From: Staphylococcus sp. NAM3COL9
GTDB lineage: Bacteria > Bacillota > Bacilli > Staphylococcales > Staphylococcaceae
Direction of reading: 5' to 3'
Assembly: GCF_001431205.1 (NCBI RefSeq)
Contig: NZ_LGPC01000016.1
Span: 324,141-388,140 of the forward strand
Length of the DNA stretch: 64,000 nucleotides
The position numbers and the translations under genes were made by a program. Of the stretch, positions 1 to 7,852 are shown in pieces. The notes below the pieces were generated by a model that saw nothing but the letters and a program-made list of their open reading frames with translations, was not told where the DNA came from and did not search any database. Numbering within the stretch: the stretch's first letter is position 1; each line of letters begins with the position of its first letter.

Positions 1-39
1 ATAACAAAACGTTTTATAGACGTTATCGATAAATAATAC

Positions 40-144
40 AAAAGACCGCTATCAAGCGATTATTGCAAGCTCATGCTTGCCGTTAAACTACACGGCTATT
101 AAATCACAGTAGTTTAATACAATCGTCTCGATACGGTCTTTTTT
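40..144 (+). ncRNA. candidate structured RNA or complex terminator
   Basis: An outer stem (AAAAGACCG at 40-48 with CGGTCTTTT at 134-142) and a second closing stem (CGATT 57-61 with AATCG 121-125) enclose two hairpins: GCAAGC/GCTTGC (65-70/75-80) and TTAAACTAC/GTAGTTTAA (83-91/109-117). The outer 3' arm runs into six T on the + strand, so it could be a small RNA of about 105 nt that ends in its own terminator. It also lies just after the minus-strand sortase gene and could end that transcript, but the T-run on that strand is poorer. I recognise no known family and see no convincing promoter. Confidence 0.45.
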
Positions 145-160
145 CAAATTCTAATATCAT

Positions 161-761
161 TTAAGTTGCTTCAGCAACAAATATTTTACGGTCTTCCCAC
201 TCACTTGTTTGTTCATTAAAGTTATCACAAGTAATTAAAGTTAATTGCTGTTTATCTGATTGTTGTTCTTCTAGAACTTCAACATCTTTAGGCTTCACAT
301 CAAATATTTTAGTAATTTTATATGTCTTTTCCTCATTACGAGTTTTAAAATAGACACTACTTCCTTTTTTTGCTTTTGGCAAGTTGGAAAATTGATAGGT
401 CGATGAACCTGTGAACGTATGTCCAGCAATTGCAATGTTTTGATCTTCTAATGATTCATCTGCTTCAGCAAAACTCACACCTCTTTCAAGTTGTGTTGGT
501 GTCGCTGGTCCAGGATAAACGGGTGTTTTTATATCTGCATCTGGTACAGATATATAGCCTGCCATTTTTGATTTATCCATTGGTATTTCAATATTCTTTC
601 GTTGGTTCTTATTGTGTTGTTTATCGAAAGTTTCAACCTTTTCATTATTCTCTTTTTCAGTAAAATAATTATCAAGATGTGGCTTGGCAAAGATATAAAT
701 AGCTGCCAATATAAGCAATACTCCAACAAGTGAAATGAGTCGGCCCCCCCATTTTTTTCAT
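161..761 (-). pseudogene. srtA: sortase A with apparent frameshift in a G7 tract
   Basis: This is the class A sortase, the membrane-anchored transpeptidase that cleaves LPXTG proteins and links them to peptidoglycan. Corrected for one base, the protein has 199 residues: a short N-terminus and one membrane segment (about 7-25), then the sortase barrel with catalytic His114 (in AGHT), Cys178 (in LITC) and Arg191 (in DRK). The ATG at 759-761 has a GGAG ribosome site, and an extended -10 (TGCTATACT, 809-817) lies upstream. The frame is broken at seven G (744-750): six G would restore a start resembling the S. aureus protein. As written, only a TTG start at 718 inside the membrane segment keeps the rest in frame. 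Whether this is a real mutation, slippage variation or a sequencing error cannot be told here. The catalytic domain is intact. Confidence 0.85.
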
Positions 762-808
762 GCTTTATAACTCCTTTATTAGCTTTAATTATTATAAAAT
801 TCTACATA

Positions 809-817
809 AGTATAGCA
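809..817 (-). promoter_or_regulatory. probable srtA extended -10 promoter
   Basis: On the minus strand the sequence reads TGCTATACT, an extended -10 element, about 48 bases before the srtA ATG. No good -35 box is visible, as is usual for extended -10 promoters. Confidence 0.45.
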
Positions 818-972
818 CATGCATAATCAGCTATATATTCAGTTCCTAAGATAATATCTATTATATGAGCCAAGACGTTAACTTTCCTAACAATAAATTG
901 CGTAATCATCATATTAGGTGTTAAATATAAATGAATGATTTTTACAAAACCTCATTGAAAGGATGATATTTT

Positions 973-1476
973 ATGATACGCCAAGCAGTTCAATCTGACT
1001 TACCTAATATATTAGACATCTATAATGACGCAATACTCAATACTACAGCGGTTTATACATATAATCCCCAAACTCTAGAATCACGAGAGGCTTGGTTCGA
1101 AAAAAAAAACGACAATCATGAACCTGTAATCGTATATGAAGAACAAGGGGAAGCGATTGGCTTTGCTACTTATGGTTCATTTCGAGATTGGCCCGCCTAT
1201 CAATACTCAATTGAACATTCTATTTACGTTAATAAACACCATAGAGGTAAAGGAATTGCTTCTCAATTATTATCAGGAGTCATTCAACAAGCACACAACA
1301 ATGGCTATAAAACATTAGTCGCTGGTATTGATGCTACAAATGATTATAGTATTTATCTACATAAGAAATTTAACTTTACGCATTCAGGCACCATACATAA
1401 TGTAGGTTATAAATTTGATAAGTGGCTTGATTTAGCCTTTTACCAATTAGATTTAAGTGCCATTCCCTTGAAATAA
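973..1476 (+). CDS. GNAT N-acetyltransferase, phosphinothricin acetyltransferase-like
   Basis: A 167-residue GNAT protein that should use acetyl-CoA to acetylate a small amine. The N-terminal IRQAVQSDLPNILDIYN block and the R-G-K-G-I-A acetyl-CoA loop (about residues 93-98) match the Pat/YncA branch, which acts on phosphinothricin, methionine sulfoximine and related compounds. The natural substrate here is unknown. The start has a good AAAGGATG ribosome site. It is a single-gene unit, divergent from srtA and followed by a long non-coding stretch. Family assignment is firm; substrate is an inference. Confidence 0.85.
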   Translation: MIRQAVQSDLPNILDIYNDAILNTTAVYTYNPQTLESREAWFEKKNDNHEPVIVYEEQGEAIGFATYGSFRDWPAYQYSIEHSIYVNKHHRGKGIASQLLSGVIQQAHNNGYKTLVAGIDATNDYSIYLHKKFNFTHSGTIHNVGYKFDKWLDLAFYQLDLSAIPLK

Positions 1477-1620
1477 TACTATATATTTCAAATATTTGGC
1501 TTCGTCAACTTCATAAACAAAAATTAAATCTAATATGTTATCTTTTTTATCAATTGATTTATTTAACATTATAAACACCATCACTGTTTAATTTATATAT
1601 TACTTTCATTTGAAAAGTCG

Positions 1621-1735
1621 CAGTGATTTGGGCTGCCTCCTGACTAGTTAATAAAGTATGAGCCGAAGACTACGGGTTGAGGCTTTGCCCGCGGAAAGCG
1701 CGCACAAAAAATGCCAACAAAGTCGTAAACTTTGT
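1621..1735. repeat. dispersed intergenic repeat, family A copy 1
   Basis: This copy shares the 20-mer CTCCTGACTAGTTAATAAAG (1637-1656) with a second copy at 38106-38125. Both then show GCCGAA, an AAAGC box and a CCAACAAA box in the same order. Related blocks lie near 33975-34008 and, in reverse, near 18476-18545. It fills most of the gap between the GNAT and HAD genes and has no convincing ORF. Confidence 0.6.
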
Positions 1736-1745
1736 CGACACTCTG

Positions 1746-1777
1746 AACAGCCCTAAAATTTAGGGCTGTTTTATTAT
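1746..1777. terminator. intrinsic terminator between GNAT and HAD genes
   Basis: The stem AACAGCCCTAAA/TTTAGGGCTGTT is followed by TTTTATTATT on the + strand. On the minus strand it follows the HAD gene by about 10 bases. It could serve both convergent units. Confidence 0.7.
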
Positions 1778-1782
1778 TAAAT

Positions 1783-2457
1783 TTATTTGTTCATTTCTAA
1801 CCATTTTGCCATTTCATTTAAATTATTCACTGTAATAGTTGGCGACTGTCCGTTATCATCATATTGTTCACCTTTACGGTTTACCCATACGGTATCAAAA
1901 CCAAAATTAGCTGCTCCCGTTACATCCCAAGAATTTGAAGACACAAACAAAATATCTTCTCTAGCCATTTTATAATATTCTAATATTAGCGCATAGCTTG
2001 CAGGGCTTGGCTTATATTGTTTAATCTCATCTACACTAATTACTGTGTTTATATAGTCACTAATTTTTGAATTGTCGACTAATGGCATTAACATACTATC
2101 ATTACCATTGGATAGTATGCCTATATCAAAACCTTTGCCATTCAAACTAGAAAGTACACGTGGCATTTCATTAAAATAATTTAAATCTAAAAAGGCATCA
2201 AATAATTGATTCACGTCGTCTCTATTATACTGAATTTTATGTTCATCCAGTACATATCGTAAAGCATCTTTAGTTAAATCATCAAATGGAATATAGCGCT
2301 GCATAATTTGTCTTAAAAACATATGGTTTAATTGTGTCTTTCGCCATAGTTTTGAAATTGATGTTGCTAATTCATCATCAAATTGAGTCATATCATTCTT
2401 TAAAGATGACATATCAAAGATTGTTCCATACACATCAAAGATAATAGCTTTATACAT
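1783..2457 (-). CDS. haloacid dehalogenase type II family hydrolase
   Basis: A 224-residue HAD-superfamily enzyme of the (S)-2-haloacid dehalogenase type. The nucleophile motif FDVYGT places Asp8 near the N-terminus, followed by a helical cap (about 15-95), the motif LSNGN, the Lys-containing KPSPASY stretch and a terminal VSSNSWDV acid motif. In the true dehalogenases Asp8 attacks the halide-bearing carbon; for staphylococcal members the physiological substrate is not established, and a phosphatase role is possible. The ATG is preceded by GGGGAGG. It appears monocistronic, ending at the terminator just downstream. Confidence 0.85.
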   Translation of the reverse strand: MYKAIIFDVYGTIFDMSSLKNDMTQFDDELATSISKLWRKTQLNHMFLRQIMQRYIPFDDLTKDALRYVLDEHKIQYNRDDVNQLFDAFLDLNYFNEMPRVLSSLNGKGFDIGILSNGNDSMLMPLVDNSKISDYINTVISVDEIKQYKPSPASYALILEYYKMAREDILFVSSNSWDVTGAANFGFDTVWVNRKGEQYDDNGQSPTITVNNLNEMAKWLEMNK

Positions 2458-2688
2458 ATTGAACCTCCCCTTCTTGATAAAATTAAACTACTTACTCTTT
2501 AGCACAATATTGGCATGTTAAACAGTTTTGACCTAAAATTCAAACTTAATTTATTAAATTCTCACTTTTTCTTATGCAACATTTATGTTGTTCGCTATAA
2601 CTCGAATGATTATCCCTTTTATAAAGTTTTCGTAAATTCATACATGTTATTATTATTTATTGTTTAATCGGCTATAGAGAAATAAGAG

Positions 2689-2967
2689 ATGAGCTTGGTG
2701 ACTATGAAAAAAATATTTTTGTTTGATATATTAAACCTTTTTGTCATGGCCTTAATATACATGGTCTTTATCACGTTAATACTGTTCTCCCTTGATCTGT
2801 TTGAAATCAAGACAAGTGGCTCCATATTTTTAGAAAAACTTAGCTCTATAACTATCTTTCAAATTTTCAAAAACACTTTATTTAATGGCTTATTCACTTT
2901 ATTTTTATTGATTACCTGTTCAATTCCACTTTTTAAATCTATAGACTTATATGCTAAGCAAAAATGA
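2689..2967 (+). CDS. small two-helix membrane protein of unknown function
   Basis: A 92-residue (or 87-residue, if translation starts at ATG 2704) hydrophobic protein. It has two membrane segments, roughly residues 13-35 and 62-82, joined by a short polar linker that contains FEIKTSG. No domain is recognised. Neither candidate start has a strong ribosome site. It stands alone on the + strand, with the HAD gene divergent on the left and about 0.8 kb of non-coding DNA on the right. The amino-acid composition looks like a real membrane protein rather than random AT-rich DNA, but expression is unproven. Confidence 0.5.
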   Translation: MSLVTMKKIFLFDILNLFVMALIYMVFITLILFSLDLFEIKTSGSIFLEKLSSITIFQIFKNTLFNGLFTLFLLITCSIPLFKSIDLYAKQK

Positions 2968-3778
2968 TTCTACTAAAAATTTATTTTTCTCTCTTTATTT
3001 AGTGTTAATTTATTTTAATTCCACAAAATCCAAACCATTTTAATTAACCTAATTTGAATTGTGTCACTTTTTATTATTTGTGCATTTTATATTGTAAGAC
3101 TACATTGTTAGTTATATAATACTCATAGAGAATGTGTTTACGTTTATTTAAAGGCGCTTAATCGTGCCGTTTATCATCATAGTTATATTCCATTCCCAGA
3201 ATTAAACTTTATGCACCCATTTTAATAAAGCGTATAAACATGATTCTCAGCAAATGAACATATTGAAATAATATGCTCATTTGATAAGAGATCTAAAATC
3301 ACTTTCAGGCTGTGGTTTTAGATCTTCTTGTATTGTTCACGCTTCCCCCTTATTATCCTTCTAAATAAATCATAAAGCTAGTACTTCATATTTATTTCTA
3401 ATTACAACAAGCTCATTACTTTTCATTATTTAATACTTTTTCTCACTTTAATTTAAAACAGGCGCACTTATATTATCATTTTTATGTTTATTGCATATAT
3501 TTATCTTATGTTTAAAATTTATATACAAACCAATTATTTTCAACTCATCTCAGATTTTTCTCTCTAAATGAAGTATCTTATTTATTAATTTAGAGATCAA
3601 TAAATTTAATGAATCCCCATTCTTCTTTAAGAAATCATTTATCTAAACGACTGATTATTACTTTAAGACATTCTTTTATTAATCTTGTTTGATATTCGCA
3701 CATTTTTTCATGTCACAGTTGTACAATAGCGTTATTACGATAAAGCAATCGGTTTATATTTAGGCAAAGGTGATATTT
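2968..3778. other. long non-coding region upstream of AraC regulator
   Basis: There is no credible ORF in about 810 bases of AT-rich DNA. Three consecutive stem structures lie at 3127-3325 (listed separately). The right half, 3330-3760, shows no obvious repeat. A TACAAT box (3722-3727) about 50 bases before the regulator start may be its -10, but its -35 is weak. In S. aureus the related regulator Rsp is flanked by a long divergent RNA, SSR42, so an RNA gene on the minus strand is possible here; this is analogy only. Confidence 0.45.
3127..3325. ncRNA. cluster of three hairpins, candidate RNA
   Basis: First, a long imperfect inverted repeat pairs GAGAATGTGTTTACG (from 3128) with CGTATAAACATGATTCTC (ending 3248) around an interior with C-rich single strands. 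Second, CAAATGAACATATT (3251-3264) pairs with AATATGCTCATTTG (3270-3283). Third, AGATCTAAAATCAC (3289-3302) pairs with GTGGTTTTAGATCT (3312-3325). Three adjacent stems in non-coding DNA suggest a structured transcript. The strand is not decided, and neither end has a strong T-run. Confidence 0.4.
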
Positions 3779-5869
3779 GTGATAAGTTCTTTATCTATTA
3801 GAAGTCATTACACAACTGAATTAACACGCTGTATAAATAAAGTTATTATACTTCTTCCGTTAGGAAAGCCATGTAAAATTAAATTAAATGGATCAATCAT
3901 GACGATAGAAAATGGCGTAATAATTAACAATGCTGATTTATATCAAATGATTGATGTTCAAGATCTTCTTGAACTAAATATCCCATTACCTCTATTTATT
4001 GAAAAGGATGCTTGTTTATCCCATTCATTTTTTGACTTTAATCAAATACGTTATGTAGAGCAATTCAAAAACTTAATTTTACAAAAGCTCCAAAATAACT
4101 TTCAAGACAGAAATGTAATGAACTACTATATTTCTAATATAATTGAGTTTTTACTAAAAGAAGCAAAAGTGACATTACAATATAATTATTTACCACCCCT
4201 ATACACAAAGCATCCACTGGTTTATCGCCTAACCCAATATATCCATAAAAATATCTATGACACTTTAACTATTAAGCAAGTATCCAATACATTTTTTATT
4301 TCACAATCCTATATATCTATTCTATTTTCAAAAATATTAACTATGAATTTCAAGCAATATATAAGTTCATTGAAAATTGCTTTATCCCTATTCGATTTAA
4401 TACAGGATAATAAAGTGATTCAAGATGTAGCAACAAAATATAAGTTCATGAATGTGAGTACTTATTCAAAACATTTCAAACATTATATTGGTGTACCTCC
4501 TAAAAGGTATATTTATCAATTTAGAAAAGGTGATTTTAACAACCCTTACCAAATAGCCATCAATGAGTCTAATTTATCCAAATATTTTTCAGATATTTAT
4601 AACTATTCTCGCAATCAAACAGATGTCCCATATACTTTAAATCTATCTGATCTAACTTTTAACCAACACTTCGAAGATACCTTTATGGTTATTCGGTTAG
4701 ATAATTTACAAGATTTACTAAAATTTAATCACAATGCTATACAAAATAATATGTATTCCAATTTCTCTAAAGTGAATTTTTTAATTAAAAATACAGACTT
4801 TGTGTACTTAAGTGATTTAGATAATCAACAGTTATTCGATACAATTAAATATTTAGTTACTCAAGGGTATGATTTAACATTTCAAATTACTACTTTAAAT
4901 TTAGTACAAACATTTGATTATCATATGCTTAAAGTATTGAAAGAAACCCTTAATACTAAAAATTGCTTAGAACAAATAACGCTATTGTTTGAACTTGAAA
5001 CCAGTTCTATTAAAGATATGCCATTCCTCATCAAAAGATTAAATCATCAGTTTCCTTTGTTAAAAACAGGAATTGTTATAGACCCTTTTATTGAATATGG
5101 TCATGACCTAACTCATATTATTAAGAAAATTAATGCATTACACGTAGATTATTTTTACGTTAATTCTGACTTGATTACATTTGGAAACTTAATTTCAAAA
5201 AAATTCATTTATTCTAAATCAGAAAATACTTTAAAACAAAATATAGCGTTATTTCTTCATCAAATGGGGATAAAACATTCAAAAAAATTAATTTTCAGTA
5301 AAATAACGCATAACGCATTGAAAGTTTACTTCAATAATGAGACTGATGCTACACATATATTATTGACTGAACTATTGATTGAACTTAATCAACACATCGG
5401 TGGCGTTGGCTATGCATATTATACAGATGACAAAGAGCACTTTATGCTTATCAATCACCACCAAAGCGCAATGCCTATCGTTCATGTTTATAGTTTATTG
5501 AAACCTTTTCTAAACAATCAAGTTGCATTGCTTTCTTATGGAATCATAGCTAAAACAACAAAACATTATCATTTTTTACTGTTTAATAATCAAAGTAATA
5601 AGACCCACAAATCCGTAGCCGTCAATATTAGCCATAACTTTTCCAATGATTTCCCTGTATTTACACGTTTACTCAACCGTGATCATGGTATGGTTTCACA
5701 ATTGGTACCTCACAAGCTCAACGAAAAATATATTAATCCTGCAATATTGAAACAAATAAATAATACCAACTATCCATTAGCAAAATTAAATATACATTCT
5801 CATAAAGAACCTATAGTATTAACAGTTTCTAATTCTTCAATTTTATATTTCATGATGCCCATAAAATAA
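3779..5869 (+). CDS. large AraC-family transcriptional regulator, Rsp/Rbf-like
   Basis: A protein of about 696 residues from a GTG start at 3779, which sits 8 bases after AAAGG; an upstream GTG at 3770 overlaps that site. The AraC DNA-binding domain lies near residues 144-251, with two helix-turn-helix units (LTIKQVSNTF... and VIQDVATKYKF...) ending in GVPPKRYIYQ. The long C-terminal half resembles the glycosidase-like domain of the large staphylococcal AraC proteins Rsp and Rbf, which control surface proteins, biofilm and toxins. Size and layout match those proteins (about 700 residues). Which S. aureus gene is the ortholog cannot be settled without alignment. It is monocistronic, convergent with tarS. 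Confidence 0.8.
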   Translation: MISSLSIRSHYTTELTRCINKVIILLPLGKPCKIKLNGSIMTIENGVIINNADLYQMIDVQDLLELNIPLPLFIEKDACLSHSFFDFNQIRYVEQFKNLILQKLQNNFQDRNVMNYYISNIIEFLLKEAKVTLQYNYLPPLYTKHPLVYRLTQYIHKNIYDTLTIKQVSNTFFISQSYISILFSKILTMNFKQYISSLKIALSLFDLIQDNKVIQDVATKYKFMNVSTYSKHFKHYIGVPPKRYIYQFRKGDFNNPYQIAINESNLSKYFSDIYNYSRNQTDVPYTLNLSDLTFNQHFEDTFMVIRLDNLQDLLKFNHNAIQNNMYSNFSKVNFLIKNTDFVYLSDLDNQQLFDTIKYLVTQGYDLTFQITTLNLVQTFDYHMLKVLKETLNTKNCLEQITLLFELETSSIKDMPFLIKRLNHQFPLLKTGIVIDPFIEYGHDLTHIIKKINALHVDYFYVNSDLITFGNLISKKFIYSKSENTLKQNIALFLHQMGIKHSKKLIFSKITHNALKVYFNNETDATHILLTELLIELNQHIGGVGYAYYTDDKEHFMLINHHQSAMPIVHVYSLLKPFLNNQVALLSYGIIAKTTKHYHFLLFNNQSNKTHKSVAVNISHNFSNDFPVFTRLLNRDHGMVSQLVPHKLNEKYINPAILKQINNTNYPLAKLNIHSHKEPIVLTVSNSSILYFMMPIK

Positions 5870-5888
5870 TTATATTGCTAAATAAAAA

Positions 5889-5924
5889 ATGACTGTTAGA
5901 TTTCCTTAGAATTCTAACAGTCAT
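5889..5924. terminator. bidirectional terminator between AraC gene and tarS
   Basis: ATGACTGTTAGA/TCTAACAGTCAT form the stem. On the minus strand it is followed by TTTTTTATTT, so it ends the tar transcript well; on the + strand it follows the AraC stop by 19 bases. Confidence 0.75.
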
Positions 5925-5978
5925 CTATTTAATATTGAATTTTTGGTTAAATGTCTTTAAAGATATACTAATATATAA

Positions 5979-7703
5979 TTAATATTTTAAAATTAAGTGT
6001 GGCGTTTCAATTCTAAAGTTCTTTTTAAGCTCGTTTGCTTTCACTTTCTCTTGAACAGTTAAATGATACGTCATCTTATCATTTGTTATTAAACTGTTTA
6101 AATAACCATATGTGAAGCGTTTAGACAACATAAGTGCTGTCATACCTTCCGATAATAGGTAATTGAATTTTAAACTACGTAGCTGTATTGTTTTACTATC
6201 TTTAGAAGTAACCTCTAACATGTCATAAAGTTTATTGTTAGTTACATAGAATGACAGGTTATCAAAATCTTTTGTAAAGTATGGCGTAAAGCGATAATAT
6301 TTATTATTATTTTCTACAATTGTACTTGTCTCTACTTCATAAGGATATTTTGCACGTTTACTACCAATACGTTTTTCAACAATCATATTATCTACTCTCA
6401 TCTCTAAAAAAGCATCCCAAACTTTTTCTTTTACCAAGTACGGGATTATATCATTCATCGATGCACTAAATTTAAAGTGAGATTGACCATTAATTGCTAA
6501 TGGCACATAAATCAACTCTTTTTTATTTCGAGATACAAGTTTTAATTGAATCATTGTCGCAACATGATTAGGATTAATGATTGATTTTAAGAATTCTAGT
6601 TCTATTTCCAACCCTTTATCATTAAATTCAAAATGTGACATTTTTAAATCGGGTTTAATCAATTGTTTGAATTTGAAAAATGGTTCATTTTCACCAAATT
6701 GTATTTCTAGCTCTCCTTGGTGTGCGTTATAGTTATAAAATCGACCATTTTTATAACTTTCTTCAACTGTTTGATAATGCTTCATATCTTTTATGCGTGC
6801 GTAATACAACAATGGTTTCAAAGCATCGTTTACTAATTCATCTACTTCTAAAGGCACTTTTTGAATAAAGTCACCTAATGCATTCATCCATACTTCTTTT
6901 TTATCATCAGCTATTTTCAGAGAAAAATTATTAGTTCTTGAGAAGGAGAAATGACGATTTATAAAATAACCTAGCACCTTATGTTTATTATCTAAAGGAC
7001 TGTCTAATATTGCTTCTGTTATCAATGACATGACCTTATAAAAATCTTCTGGTGAAACATAGGCTGAACTCATATGTTCTCCTTCACGTTTTGTAGCATA
7101 ATAATAAGGTTTATCAGCTAATACAGCTATTTTATCTGCATTGAGATAAGCTTTCATTGTAAATAGTTGATCTTCGGCACTACGCAAATCTTCTGGAAAA
7201 TCAATATTATTATTGCATAATAATGATTTTCTATAAAACTTAGTAGGACCTAGTGTATATATAATTCTTGAATTTTCCAGTGTCACAGAGTCGCTCGTTT
7301 CTTTAAACATAGACTTTGGAACCCCACGGCCGTTTACGCCTTCCATTCTTACTAATACCACATCTGCATTATTATTATCTACAAATTGAGACACATCATT
7401 TAACGTATCGTTATTAATATAATCATCAGAGTCTACAAAAAATACATATTCTCCTCGAGCAATTTGTAGTGCTGTATTTCTTGGTTTACCTGGACCACCT
7501 GAATTTGCATCAAGTTTTTTCACAATTAAATTCATTTTATCTTTATATGGTTCTACAATTTTTAGAGTGTCATCTGTTGAACAATCATCAACAAGTATCA
7601 CTTCAAAATCCTTTTTATCATACTTTTGATTCTTTAAACTGTTTAATAACGTTTCAATATATTTTTCTGAGTTATAGCTTGGTACTATAATTGAAAATTT
7701 CAC
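5979..7703 (-). CDS. tarS: wall teichoic acid beta-GlcNAc transferase TarS
   Basis: TarS transfers beta-linked GlcNAc from UDP-GlcNAc to the ribitol units of wall teichoic acid on the cytoplasmic side of the membrane. The 574-residue length equals that of the S. aureus enzyme (573). The GT-A fold at the N-terminus carries VDDCSTD (38-44), NSGGPGKPRN (67-76), the metal-binding DSD (91-93) and Asp178 in SAEDQ, the position of the catalytic base in S. aureus TarS. Residues from about 350 on form the tandem beta-domains used for trimerisation. It lies 149 bases after tarL and ends at a clear terminator. In S. aureus this modification underlies beta-lactam resistance of MRSA and phage binding. Confidence 0.93.
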   Translation of the reverse strand: MKFSIIVPSYNSEKYIETLLNSLKNQKYDKKDFEVILVDDCSTDDTLKIVEPYKDKMNLIVKKLDANSGGPGKPRNTALQIARGEYVFFVDSDDYINNDTLNDVSQFVDNNNADVVLVRMEGVNGRGVPKSMFKETSDSVTLENSRIIYTLGPTKFYRKSLLCNNNIDFPEDLRSAEDQLFTMKAYLNADKIAVLADKPYYYATKREGEHMSSAYVSPEDFYKVMSLITEAILDSPLDNKHKVLGYFINRHFSFSRTNNFSLKIADDKKEVWMNALGDFIQKVPLEVDELVNDALKPLLYYARIKDMKHYQTVEESYKNGRFYNYNAHQGELEIQFGENEPFFKFKQLIKPDLKMSHFEFNDKGLEIELEFLKSIINPNHVATMIQLKLVSRNKKELIYVPLAINGQSHFKFSASMNDIIPYLVKEKVWDAFLEMRVDNMIVEKRIGSKRAKYPYEVETSTIVENNNKYYRFTPYFTKDFDNLSFYVTNNKLYDMLEVTSKDSKTIQLRSLKFNYLLSEGMTALMLSKRFTYGYLNSLITNDKMTYHLTVQEKVKANELKKNFRIETPHLILKY

Positions 7704-7852
7704 TTTACTTCACCTCATAAAAAGTGAGCTAAGATACAATGCAATATACTTAGTTTAATAGCAAATAAAATATACGCTATATCTTCCATCAGTCTATTTA
7801 TCATTGTACTTAACTCATTATATTTATCTTATTATTTTAGTTGTTCTATAAG

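Noticed and set aside
3127..3325. Homology to RNAIII of the agr locus
   Set aside because: No agr genes nearby and no hld-like reading frame; only general hairpin features are shared.
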